A DNA stretch of 64,000 nucleotides. Source: Pilasporangium apinafurcum (Eukaryota; Oomycota; Peronosporomycetes; Pythiales; Pythiaceae). Shown in pieces: positions 17,988 through 28,775 of the stretch. The position numbers were made by a program, and so were the translations under genes. The stretch's first letter is position 1. Each line of letters starts with the position of its first letter. Below the pieces are notes generated by a model. That model was not told where the DNA came from. It was given only the letters and a program-made list of their open reading frames with translations, and did not search any database. The stretch lies in assembly GCA_001600495.1 (NCBI GenBank), contig BCKE01000061.1:165985-229984 (forward strand). Direction: 5' to 3'.

Positions 17988-20450
17988 CTACTCATTGTCG
18001 CCTCGCCGGATTATCTGGAACTTGGCGACGCCACTGGCCTGGCGATTGCTGCCAAACGAGACCCCATTCGAGTGCTTGGCAATGCGCGTACCGAATTGAA
18101 TCGCGCGCTTCGCCAAGCCTGCACAACTTTTCAACCCCAACTGTCGTGCTACAGCACGAAGGACAACTTTATCACCTTGGCCGCGCTCTTGACTTAGATC
18201 ACAGAGACAATCGACAGGAATGTTACTCAAGAACGCCACAACATGTTCGTCTAGAAATGGGAAGCGAGCCTCTTTGCCATGTGCGGAGATACATCGATCG
18301 TCTCTCCCCAAATTGCGTTTCCAAATTCGCGCCATATCCATTGCCAGTTCCTCACGCAAAGCCTGTGCACCACGATTGCGATACGTGGTGCGGTGACGTC
18401 CATATCCTGCCAGCTGCTCGTCAGCACCGATCCCAACAAGCAGTACACGGGCCGTAGATGTGTAGCTCTTAGACAATAGTGAAGATGGCGGCAAAGAGGA
18501 AGAGGAGGCGGAGGAGGGATAATCATCAGCTTCACCAGATGTGGAAAGCATAATAGCAGTAGAAGTTGGCGTTTTGGATCGATGGACTCGACAGCTATGA
18601 GATATTGTGTTCCCATCTGTAGCTGCTGCATCAAGATATTCACTTTGAGTCGCCGAGTGGGAAGTCAACACTTCCAGTAACGAATCAACCACGTCTTCTT
18701 CACGAGAACCGCCCATCATTTCGATGAGCTTCTCTTTGCATTTAACTTTTTCTCGGCTGTCTGTATCATGGAGCAGCTGCTTCTGGACAAGTTTCTGGAC
18801 ACGAAAACAGCAGACTCGGCAAATGCCATAAAGGCATCCTGCTTTCTTTTTGCGTTTGCAGGCTATCACAGGACAAATAATATCTCCGTTTGTTGTGGTA
18901 GTCACAGTGTTGTTGTTCCTACCAAAGAGGTGCAGTACCGCGATGGCTCGTTCCAGTGCTTGAACCGCTAGTGTGGAGTCACTTGGTCGTAGAAATGCAT
19001 TGAGATCGCCCAAAGTTATGTTTTGCGCAGAAGAGGCGATTGATTCGTCCGTCACTGTGCCTTGTCCGCGAGCGAGAAACCAAAATGCAGCACCAATGTT
19101 GAAATCCATATGTGTATCGCACGGCGTCATCAATTTATAAACCTCTTGCTGCTGTGCCAGCACGTCCTCAAAAGGGACGTTGATACGCACAAAGTTCCAC
19201 TTACGCGTTGGAAAGAGTTGTTGCAATTCTCTATACGAGATTTCGGCAGCCAATCGATCGGGCGACTGGAAATTGGATGAAGAATCGAAGCAGACGTTGA
19301 GCAGGTCGATAGGCTCATGATCATCGTTATCTGGGACGTGGAAGTGCGTCAATGCTGCTATGACTACGGAATCCAAACCACCAGAAAATAACACACCGAC
19401 ACGAGCGGTGTGGTTACCACTTTTGTTGCTAGGAATGGTACGTACTCGCACACCAACAGCATTGCTGAGTGCTACCAAGAGCCTGTTGGCTGCGACATCC
19501 AGCTCTGATGAAGACGCGGTGATGGATGTCAATGGCAAGTTGCAAGTATATTCGTCTTGAGGCGCTGAAGACTTCGTCATCTCAGCACTTTTAGTGCCCA
19601 TATCCTGCGCTGATGTCTTAATAACTGCTTTGTATGGATGAAATTCCATTCGGTAAAGACCGTTTATTGGCTGAAGATCGAGCACGTACATACCACTCGC
19701 AGGAACTTCGTCAAACGTCATCGCTTCGACTGAATCAGTACAGTCGTCATTTGACGTTAACGCCACAGAGCTGATACACAGTCGCGCCAGTTCTTCCTGC
19801 GTAAAGGTTGCTACAGATGGAGCGGAGCATGCGGCCGACGCAAGCTCTTGCAGCAAGTCCTTCTTCTGTGCACCGTCAATATGATACAGGAAACTGCGGC
19901 GTCCAAAGTGATCGTGTCCGAAATATACGCGCTCTTTCTCAGCATGCAGCCACACAAACGCAAATGGCCCGTGAATCTGCTGGAAAACGTCCAAAATTTG
20001 CTGTTTCTGTTGTTGGTTATCGATTTCTTCCTCTTGTCTTCTAGCAATGCGATGCAGCGCTTCCGAAAGGAACTTGGTGTCATTATCGTGCATCAACTCG
20101 GAATTGACAGTGGCAGCGCTGCCTTGAGTGTCACCATCATAGGTTCCAAATATTTCGCCATTCCAGCACAAAACGTTACCTAAATCATCCACAACTGGTT
20201 GAGGAAATAGTCGCGCACCCCGTAAGTGCAACACAGAGCTGTGCAGCGTCAGTGTCCACCCGGATGTGAACGATTGTGTGGGTGGAGAACCCATGCAACG
20301 CTGGACTCGCTCGATGTGATCCGGACCGCGTAGTAGTAGCTTCCTCTGGATTTCTTCATCCAGTTGAGACGCAAAAGAAGGTTCCTGGGCCGATATGGAC
20401 GGTTGCGCCGCTGCAGTGCGCGCCTCCAGTACCAGCGCGATTCCACACAT
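17988..20450 (-). CDS. Asparagine synthetase domain-containing protein (ASNSD1-like)
   Basis: 820 residues, intronless. It starts MCGIALVLEA: Cys2 is the N-terminal nucleophile of a class II glutamine amidotransferase, followed by RGPDH, VLCWNGEIF and YFGHDHFGRRSF. The synthetase half has the ATP-pyrophosphatase P-loop VLFSGGLDSVV near residue 360, then LLVGIGADEQLAGYGRHRT and GKEARFPFLDEHVVAFL. This order and the ARFPFLDE motif fit the ASNSD1 family rather than true asparagine synthetase. Between the two synthetase halves is an insert with a Cys cluster (CLYGICRVCCFRVQKLVQK) and a Ser-rich stretch, longer than usual. True in vivo activity of ASNSD1 proteins is uncertain. It ends only about 160 bp from the WW-protein start on the same strand. 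Confidence 0.92.
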   Translation of the reverse strand: MCGIALVLEARTAAAQPSISAQEPSFASQLDEEIQRKLLLRGPDHIERVQRCMGSPPTQSFTSGWTLTLHSSVLHLRGARLFPQPVVDDLGNVLCWNGEIFGTYDGDTQGSAATVNSELMHDNDTKFLSEALHRIARRQEEEIDNQQQKQQILDVFQQIHGPFAFVWLHAEKERVYFGHDHFGRRSFLYHIDGAQKKDLLQELASAACSAPSVATFTQEELARLCISSVALTSNDDCTDSVEAMTFDEVPASGMYVLDLQPINGLYRMEFHPYKAVIKTSAQDMGTKSAEMTKSSAPQDEYTCNLPLTSITASSSELDVAANRLLVALSNAVGVRVRTIPSNKSGNHTARVGVLFSGGLDSVVIAALTHFHVPDNDDHEPIDLLNVCFDSSSNFQSPDRLAAEISYRELQQLFPTRKWNFVRINVPFEDVLAQQQEVYKLMTPCDTHMDFNIGAAFWFLARGQGTVTDESIASSAQNITLGDLNAFLRPSDSTLAVQALERAIAVLHLFGRNNNTVTTTTNGDIICPVIACKRKKKAGCLYGICRVCCFRVQKLVQKQLLHDTDSREKVKCKEKLIEMMGGSREEDVVDSLLEVLTSHSATQSEYLDAAATDGNTISHSCRVHRSKTPTSTAIMLSTSGEADDYPSSASSSSLPPSSLLSKSYTSTARVLLVGIGADEQLAGYGRHRTTYRNRGAQALREELAMDMARIWKRNLGRDDRCISAHGKEARFPFLDEHVVAFLSNIPVDCLCDLSQERGQGDKVVLRAVARQLGLKSCAGLAKRAIQFGTRIAKHSNGVSFGSNRQASGVAKFQIIRRGDNE

Positions 20451-21256
20451 TCGAATGGTGCCGACTGGGTGGAAGTGAGTTCTTATTTGATTGGCAACTT
20501 TTCAGATCAATCTGAATATAAATTTAAGTTTCTCTATCTTAATAAATCAAGTATTATGTTAAAAGTTCCTGTTTTTGATATCATTTATTGAGAGCAATAG
20601 AATTTATTGGTGTCTTTATTTCATGAATCATAGCAAATTTATTCCGGCTAAGTGTTATGCTGCCATATACATGCAGATAAACATCATTGTTCGTTCTTTT
20701 GGCCAAGGAGTCATGCAAACGTTTTTTGGTATCTGTCTCACCTTCCTAATTCTATTAACTATTAATGGTCCTTGTGCACCCTCGTAACTGACCAATTGAA
20801 AACAGAAAATTCGGGATAGATGTTTGTATGCTGATCAATCTCCCTAGGGTAAGCAGCAAAAACTGACATGCAAAAGATAGTATCAGATGGGTGAGCTCGA
20901 GCAATATAAAGCCGTCGAAGTAGATCACAAGCTCCTCGGTAGCAAAAGCTGCAAAAGAAAAATCTGCAGGGCGAGATTCCACTACTCAGACTGCCCGCTG
21001 GCACACATGTCTATCTAAATTGACCATTCGAAGACATATCGACCACAAATACTTTGCCTTAATGTCGTCGAGGAAAAGAATTGGATGCGCTGACCTTGAT
21101 AAGGAAGATGGTTCTATAAATTAATAGCTTTATTAATATACCATCAAAATTCAGAGCGTATACGGTAGTTATGATAAAAAAATACCGGTGTCATATCGAT
21201 ATAACCGATGTCAGTTTTCTGAGTTGCAACTTTCCCACTCACACAAACAACTGAAA
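20451..21256. other. Divergent intergenic region, ASNSD1-like / GPR107-like
   Basis: About 800 bp, A+T-rich, between divergent starts and presumed to hold both promoters. Overlapping minus-strand frames at 20755-21004 are hydrophobic but match no known domain; I do not call a gene. I see no RNA gene or repeat. Confidence 0.35.
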
Positions 21257-22966
21257 ATGGACCATCGTCACCAGCGGCAGCCAGTGATCAACAGACTACG
21301 TGGCTTCTGCGCGCTGACGTTGCTACTACTGGCGCTATGGACGCCACTCACTGCGGGTATGAAGCAGCAATGGACGTTTACCGAAGAAGACCGCGCGAAT
21401 TTCATGATTGAACGCTTCGGTTTTGGGCCGCAGGGCCACATGGAGGTCCATGTCACAGATGTTATCGCCAACAGCAATGGCAACGCTGTAGATAAAGGGC
21501 TGCGTGCGGGTTTGCTGTTTATTCATGTACGTATGCAGTCGAGGTATCATTGAGCAAAGGTCGCTTACTCGTGTTGATATACAGGAAGACGCGCTGTGGG
21601 ACACGATGGGGTTTTTACGTGATGCAGCCGATGACAGTGCCACTGACAGCTACTGCTTGCTGCAGAATCGCTCAGAGGAGATGTGGATTGACTTTGCCGA
21701 TGATGCTACTTGGTATTGTCTACAAGTTTGGCTGCTATGCTTTATTACATACGACTAAGCATTTGTTTATTGCTCTTGTGTGTATAGGAATATGAGCAGA
21801 ACGATTGGAGATGCTGCCACTACACCTGGTTTCTACTACCTCTTCTTCGCGCAATGCACTGAACAACTTGAGATTTCCTTTAAGGTATACGAACGAGAAT
21901 TTGCATTTGTGGTCTTGTCTTTCACCTGCTCACGTGTAGACAACTGTTTTGACTTGGAAGTAGATGGCGGCAGAATTTCGCAATGGACCACGCAACTACC
22001 TTTCGGCTGGAGATTCGACGTTGCCCAGCGTGTATTTACTCATGAGCTGCGTGTTTCTCGGCGCTGCCATTGTCTGGGGGCGCTACCTTCGTGCCAATAG
22101 CGTCCATGTAAGTGATTGATGCTAAGGAAAGAGGAAGTAATTGATGTGCTCATAGTTATTTGTATTTTGTTGCTGTGTAGATTCACTACGTGCACCACAT
22201 GATGAGTCTGCTGCTGGTCTTTAAAACACTCTGTCTGTTTGCCGATGCCATGCGGTATTATTACATGAAAAAACATGGTGACACGCTCACTGGGTGGACG
22301 ACAGTATACTACGTTTTCATGTTCCTCAAAGGAATTACGCTCTTCACGGTCATCCTGCTCATCGGCATGGGTTGGTCGCTTGTGAAGCCGCACTTGTCCA
22401 AGCGTGACAAGTCAGTCATATCAGTCGTTCTGGTATTCCAGGTCTTCAGCAACACGGCCATGATAGTGCTCGAAGAGACAGATGTGGGTACGCAGACGTG
22501 GGAAACCTGGCGTGATGTCTTGCACATACTCGATTTATTGTGTTGCCTCGCGATTCTGCTGCCGATCATCTGGTCGATCCGCACGCTACGACAATCATCA
22601 GCGACCGATGGGAAAGCGCATATCAATCTGCAGAAACTCACGCAGTTCCGGTCGTTCTACCTGCTCGTGGTCACCTACATATATGTCACACGCATCGCAA
22701 TATTCATCCTAACAGCGTCACTGCCGTACAACGCTACATGGATCGCCGTGTTCGTCGGTGAATTGACGTCCGTGACGTTCTTCACACTCGCCGGCTATCG
22801 TTTTCGACCAATGCCGCAGAATCCGTATTTGCAAGTGGCGACCCATATCGAATCTCTGGACGAATTTGGCCTCGAGGACGACGACGATCTTGATGCCGAT
22901 CTGCGTGGCGTTTCCATCCAACGGAAGGATCATCAGAGGTACAGCGTCCAGCGCAGCACAGTGTAA
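21257..22966 (+). CDS. Lung-7-TM / GPR107-type Golgi membrane protein (5 exons)
   Basis: Five exons: 21257-21526, 21585-21712, 21788-21884, 21964-22107 and 22181-22966, together 474 codons plus TAA. The protein begins with a signal peptide (CALTLLLLALWTPLTAG) and a lumenal beta-rich domain. The family hallmark RNYLSAGDSTLPSVYLLM opens the seven-TM bundle; LLIGMGWSLVKPHL, FSNTAMIVLEE, TDGKAHINLQKLTQFR and FYLLVVTYIYVTRI are typical of GPR107/GPR108/plant CAND homologues. These GOST-domain proteins act in Golgi-endosome trafficking. The tail is acidic and cytoplasmic. Exon 4 was set at 21964 because only that acceptor joins the frame into the YLSAG motif. All phases close. The exact N-terminal exon borders are the least certain part. 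Confidence 0.9.
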
Positions 22967-23041
22967 TGAACAGCAGTACTTAGGAGTTTTGAAGCGCTTT
23001 AGCCGAACGATAGAAAATCGAGGATGTCCCAAATGGTACTT

Positions 23042-23722
23042 TTATTTTACTTCCTTTCGTTGAGTGATGTGATTGCTCGAGGAGGAATGCAGTACTCGCT
23101 CCAGATATTGTATGCTTGTGTGGAATTCAGGCTCAGAAACCGTCTGAATCTGTGAAGAGTATGCAAAAACATGTATATGAGTTAGTGAAGTTTATCCAAG
23201 TAAATGCATTAAAGCATAAGGTGAGCGGTAGTGAATACAATAACGCACATAACCATTGCTGATTTGTACGCGTCTTGTGCCTTGCACCGATAAATAACTC
23301 GTCGGGTAGAATACATCGACGAGTGAGGCATCTCTCGCTGGAAGCACCTGGACGACTGTTCCCATCAGTGTTAAGTTCTCTAGCTTTTCATCCAGGTTCT
23401 GGTTGCTAATCAAGTCAAACAACGGCTCATCCATGACTAGGAGCCGGACGAAATCACCACGTGTAGGGAGCACACCGATCGCTGTCAATGGTGTCACGAC
23501 AATCGCAAGAGGAATAAGGTTCTCCGTGGTGAGTGGAAACCATTTGTCAGTTGTCACTGGTTCTCCGTGGATATGAATTTTGACTTGTTGAGCTGTTGTA
23601 AGTGCTGATGATGGAGGGTGTTGCTGCTCTGAGTCTTGGATCTGGAGCTCCACTATACGTCCCATGTACCAGTTGGTTCGCCATTTCTCCCACACGAATG
23701 CATTGATGGAGTCCAGTGGCAT
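23042..23722 (-). CDS. Conserved-looking protein of unknown function (2 exons)
   Basis: Exon 1 is 23722-23249; a GTGCGT donor and an AG acceptor lead to exon 2, 23149-23042, giving 193 codons plus TAA, with phase 0. Without splicing the frame would end at an unrelated tail, whereas exon 2 continues IQTVSEPEFHTSIQYLERVL in phase. The N-terminus (INAFVWEKWRTNWYMGRIVEL) looks like the first strands of a Tudor/SH3-type barrel, and DFVRLLVMDEPLFDLISNQN follows. I recognise no family and assign no function. It lies tail-to-tail with the GPR107-like gene, about 75 bp away. Confidence 0.6.
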
Positions 23723-26004
23723 GAAGAGAGACAGATAAACACACTACCCACGTTCTGTTTCTATGATCGTGTGGTAGGATGTTCGTTTCACTTCCCAGGT
23801 AGGATCATATGAAAGGAGGTATAATAATAGCACGTGAGAGATCGCATTAGCATCGCGACGGTTTAGCACGTGAATCTGTTGAATATTTGTATTTGATTTC
23901 CCAGTAGGTTTGTAGCCACTTCAGGTACAGAAAACAGACAAGGCCGACTCAACGCACATGACAAGAGGTTGATATGTGTGATGCTGAGCAGATGTGAAAC
24001 GGAAAAAACTTGTCACATTGCTGCGTTGTTGACTTCCTTCGCAATGTCTACATATTATTTTGTACCCCGTCGATGAACTATTGACAAACACAGCGCCAGG
24101 CACGCTAGTTTCATCATTTTCCCCTTTCCTCTGTTGTTTGTTCTCTATTGGCAAACAAATTTAGCGCTTCAAAAGCCATAGAATGCGATCCAGACTATCG
24201 CGAAAGAAATGCATTCACTTCTACTCCTTATGGCAAATTTTGAATCATAGCGATATTTTCAACGGTCGTGCGCATTTGTCAACTCCAAAGGAAAGATGCA
24301 AGAAAATATTTCCTTTTATTTGGAAGCTCTTGCGTATTTCTGTCAATCTTTCCACAGGATTTTAAGTTTGTCGACAGTTAAAGATTTTGACTGGACTCAA
24401 GCATGAAAACGATGTCAAAGAAGGAAGAAAACCGTATGAACATTTCGCAACGGTCGGCAGACTGCCATTTTTTTTTCCGTAAGTGAGGAGACACATGAGT
24501 CAGACAGGCAGTCATTATGCGACTCGCCTTGCGTCCGACCTTTATTGGCATCTTAGCAAATGTTATATTTCAAATAACGCAGAATTCATACATTTTGCAG
24601 CTTCTGTATCCATGTGGTCCCTTGAGTGCAATATGATTATGTCGAGACTTGAAGTGTCGGACAGCGTAAAAATAGTCAGTTACCTCCTCTCATCCACAAT
24701 GTTTGAACGACGCTGACGAAAACGATCAGTCATGTCTACTTCAAAGTAGGAGCAGAAGTGCATACTTTGATGACTAACCCACCACGAGTCACTGGTCCAG
24801 AAAAGCCCACCTTAGTCACCCTCATACACGGAAACTACGCCTTTGCCATTGAAGGATTACTCTGCACATCTAGATACGAGTCTATACATGTCCCATCGAA
24901 TATTTGATTCTGTGCTCGAAATGAATCGGAGCTTTCGTTCCACGATTGTGTCTCCATTTAGTATTTGCTCCTTCATGAGGCTAATAGGCAAGAGCATCCA
25001 GCCTTCCGGAATACCACTATACTGAGTACAACAACTTCTTCCTTGCTGTCTCTCTAGTGAGTTAATGTGTATCATGAGCCACAAGATACCGTCATAATGG
25101 CCACCGATTGCCTAGCCCCGATCTGCTTTAGCCTTCATTGACAGCCAAGTATTTGAGTGAATGCCCGAGTGATGTGCTTCGTCAGTCAAGGTGTTAAGTT
25201 CTTTCTATGGAATTTGGAATATATTAACGGTAGCACGTCATTCAATCAATGCCCCGAAATGCTGTTGTGCGTCGTTCTCTCTCCCACTGCGACTTTTCTC
25301 TTCTTCTTAAGTACTCAAGCAGCGAAAGTGAAGTTGTATTTTACATCTTTTGTTGAATCATCATATCGACTTTTCTTTCAAGCTCATTTACTGACTACAT
25401 CTGGCTGATACATACTGATAAAGGATTCGCAAGTAAATCTCCATTCTGCCCTTAAGCTTCTGTCCACCACTGATTTCTGGTTCGTTGTAGCGTGGGAAAA
25501 CTGTTGTAGGTCAACATGGATAGATAAACCGGCCAAATTCAATAATGGTCTAATCGTAGAGGCTCTTTTATACATAACCCAGGTAGGATTTTCCCTTCAC
25601 AGATGTACAAATCTAAAGCAACTACCGCGTGTGCAAAGCAGATCTCCAATACGGCTAGTGGATCGTGTCGTTACTGAAATTCTTCTTTTCTCTCCTTGTA
25701 TGGTGCAATTTTAGTCAGCAGACGATGCAACACCACATTTGACCTTCACTATCGATCTTCCTCCTCCTTCCCTGACGACTGATACGTCACCTACGTGGCC
25801 ATTGGCCGACTTCTTTCCGAGTTTTTATTCTATCTTTGAAGAAAACCACCGGAGGCACCCGTTGCCAACTTCCTTGCCTCTTACCCCTCTCTCACTGTGT
25901 TTTGGGCTATTTTCTTTCCTGAAGGATGTCGTGGCACTTGGGACACTTGAAGTTCATTTCTTAATTCGCCCATTATGGCTCAGCACTCTATTCAACACAC
26001 CACC
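23723..26004. other. Gene-poor stretch with isolated coding-like fragments
   Basis: About 2.3 kb with no gene I can assemble. One plus-strand frame, about 24707-24908, reads coding-like without an early ATG (PPRVTGPEKPTLVTLIHGNY) and faintly recalls the start of an alpha/beta-hydrolase or NDR-family domain; it ends in a stop and has no clear partners. A minus frame at 24857-25084 is open but unrecognised. The segment just before 26005 is pyrimidine-rich and is presumably the promoter of the ankyrin gene. The fragments may be a decayed gene. Confidence 0.4.
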
Positions 26005-28533
26005 ATGAATGATGCAGCAACAGAAGACGAAATCAAGGCTGCGTGGTTGGATGCAGCCGACAATGGCGATGTTGAAACCCTGCGGAGAATCTATGAATCT
26101 CATCCGCATTTGCTTAACTATCGCGCACGTTATCAGGTGATATTGTATGGAAGTAAAGTTGTAGAGCGACACGAAACCATGCAAGGAACCTAGTTAAAAG
26201 TGATTTGCATTCGCAGCAAAGGCACATCAACGCTAAACTTCAAAGCATACAGTCATTTTATACCTCGTATTTTTGTATTAGACCCACAAGGAGCTCTCAG
26301 CACTACACTTATGTGCGTGGCGGAATCATAGTCGAGCGGCAGCATTCCTTTTGGAACAGGGTGCCGATATTGAACTTCGTGATGAGGTATGTTGAACTGC
26401 ATGCATGTTTCATGTACAATTGTGCTGATCCGGCCAACCCTGGTATAAATCAGGTGGGCATGACGGCACTTCAGATCGATATCCTGCAAGTTTACATGAA
26501 AAACATGCGGCCAATGCCGTTTCTGCGATCTCGGTGTATCGATGTGAGATCTCCCGTGGCGGTAAGGAGTGGCTAAGCTGTTTCATGCTTTTGGATCTTG
26601 ATGCATATCACAATGGACTGTATTTCGGTAGTTGGTTCGTCTCTTCACAAGTGATTAATCGCCGATAAACCACATGTGGTTTTGTGTGTGTGTATGTGTG
26701 TGTTGGTTTAGCTTGCCTCCTTCAAACGTCAATTGGTTCGAGATCGCTCCACTTACAGAGATATTGATACGAGTACATTGGATGTATTGCTTGCCCATAA
26801 TGCTGATGTTAACAGCTACAGTGAGGTTGGTCTCCCCTTTATTTTGCATCATTCCTCTCCGCCGTGGCGTCTTCTCATCAAATCTTTGCTTGGATATAGG
26901 TTGGAGAGAGTCCATTACTACTCGCAGTGGAGGACGGACTGCTTAAGCATGTGGAGCGATTATTGGATCATGGTGCAGACGACTCGTTTATCGACAGAAA
27001 CGGGCGAACAGCGCTGGAAATTGCTGGGGAGCATGGGTACACCGATGTTGTGCAGCTTCTGGTGCAGCGAAACCCAGCGCTAATAAAGCAAAGTGGGGTA
27101 CGTACGTTGGAAGTGCTGGTTAGCATAGATGGAAGGTGTATCGGGATGTATCCATCTCCTGGGTATTGTGGGGTGCCGTGGCTGAGGGGACGCTCTAGAT
27201 TTTTGATGGTTGAAAATGGAGAAGAAAATCTAGAGCTTCAATGTACACTCAACACCCTCCGCTCTACCCCTCTCCCATCGTCTTGGGGGAGACGAAACTG
27301 AAAATCAACACGCTTTATTATTTCACTTTGCTAATTAATAGATTCAAGCGTTGCGAGCAGCTGTCTGTCATGATTCTTCGAACGTACTCGAGTATCTGTA
27401 CGATCTGGTTGCAACCCAATTATCCACCGACGAAGCCATTTCGGTATGATAACGTCCCAAAATGTGTTTACACGGAGCATTTTGGACTGATGACTGTATA
27501 CTGGCGACCTCAGTTGGGCGGTCGACTATTGCATGTCTCCATTGAATTTGACGCACCAGCATGTACACTTTACCTGATTAATCATGGTGTACCACTAAAT
27601 TGGAGGAATGCGGACGGCGATACCCCTGTTCATGTGGCGTGCTTCTGGGGGAGGACTGCACTCTTGGAACTTTTACTAGGGCATGGAGCGGATGGCAATG
27701 CCTGTTCAACAGGACCAATGCTATACTCGCCATATCATATTGCGATTATCCACCACCGGAAAGCGGAAATTGAGGTCCTTGCACGCTTTGAGACAAACAT
27801 CAACCTCTTTGACAAAGTAGAATGTTGCAAGCTATTTACCTACGGTGAAAATCTGAAGAGAAGACTAACACGCTATGCTTAATGGTTGTAGAAATTCAAC
27901 ACGCCGCTCATGTTTGCCGCAAAAGAGGGATTTAGCATCGAGGTAATGGAGCGTTTGATCAACCACGGCGCTGCCTTTATATTTCCCAACAGTGCCAGTC
28001 GAGATGAGGTATATACGTCGTCGTTAAAGCTGTCTGAGTCGTTGACGCCGTTATTGAAATCGACTGTATGAGTAGATGGCACCTATTCTCGCGACATGGC
28101 TGCACAACGTCGCGCCTGCTGGTGTCACCATGCTGATAGAGACACTCCTTAGCAATGGCTGCGTAGTTGACGAGGTAAGGCAACTGTTCTTGTCTATAAA
28201 TCGTACGTACTATCTGTTAATTGGTTCTTGGGGTTTTAATGTGTTGTCCATATGTACAGAGAAGTCGAGATGTGATTGCGTCGCTCTTGTGGACGAGTTA
28301 TACCGAAGAAGCGTTGTTGTTACTGCTGTTAGTCTTACTGTCGCCACAAGCTGAACCAGCACAGAAGGTAAGGAACTCTATCGGTGCTATGCAGACTCAG
28401 AATATGGATAAACCGTATCCAATTTCCCACTGTTTCTGTGGTGTAGGCGCTACGGATTTTCTTGCTCTGGTCGGAGGAGTTTGATGCAAATGCAGTGGTC
28501 CGCAGGTTACTTGTTGACTTGCTTCAGCGGTAA
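26005..28533 (+). CDS. Ankyrin-repeat protein, 11 exons, all introns phase 0
   Basis: Exons: 26005-26136, 26282-26386, 26454-26561, 26712-26825, 26900-27097, 27342-27443, 27514-27816, 27892-28008, 28076-28174, 28260-28367 and 28447-28533. All are multiples of three. The product is 490 residues (500 if the ATG at 25975 is used). Ankyrin repeats are clear: ELSALHLCAW...AAAFLLEQGADIELRDE; STLDVLLAHNADVNSYSE; SPLLLAVEDGLLKHVERLLDHGA...; TALEIAGEHGYTDVVQLLV; HVACFWGRTALLELLLGHGADGN; FNTPLMFAAKEGF. Later repeats are degenerate. Most exons hold about one 33-residue repeat (33-39 codons). It is presumably a protein-binding scaffold and no enzyme domain is visible. Intron 3 contains a short (GT)n tract at about 26684-26704. 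Individual exon borders could shift by a codon or two. Confidence 0.85.
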
Positions 28534-28775
28534 TTGGCAATCTAAATGGCGATAGAGCATTTTTATTTCTCATTTCAACGAAAAGAAATCAGAGGAAACT
28601 CGCACAGTTCTACCTACTGACAATGTGAGATATGTCAAACACGTTTTGTACTCGTAAAAAAGCAAATGCACCCCATTTCTTATTTACAACATACATTGCA
28701 CAGTTTCATTGTTGCGTTGGTATTTATACGTGCCCTTTATGTACATCATCGAAAGAAATTGAAGAAATGATCGCT

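Noticed and set aside
20755-21004. Hydrophobic minus-strand frames between ASNSD1-like and GPR107-like genes
   Set aside because: Two overlapping frames are equally open and neither matches a family; likely chance in A+T-rich sequence.
25739-26008. 89-codon Pro/Ser/Phe-rich plus frame before the ankyrin gene
   Set aside because: Composition reflects the pyrimidine-rich promoter; overlaps the ankyrin start in another frame.
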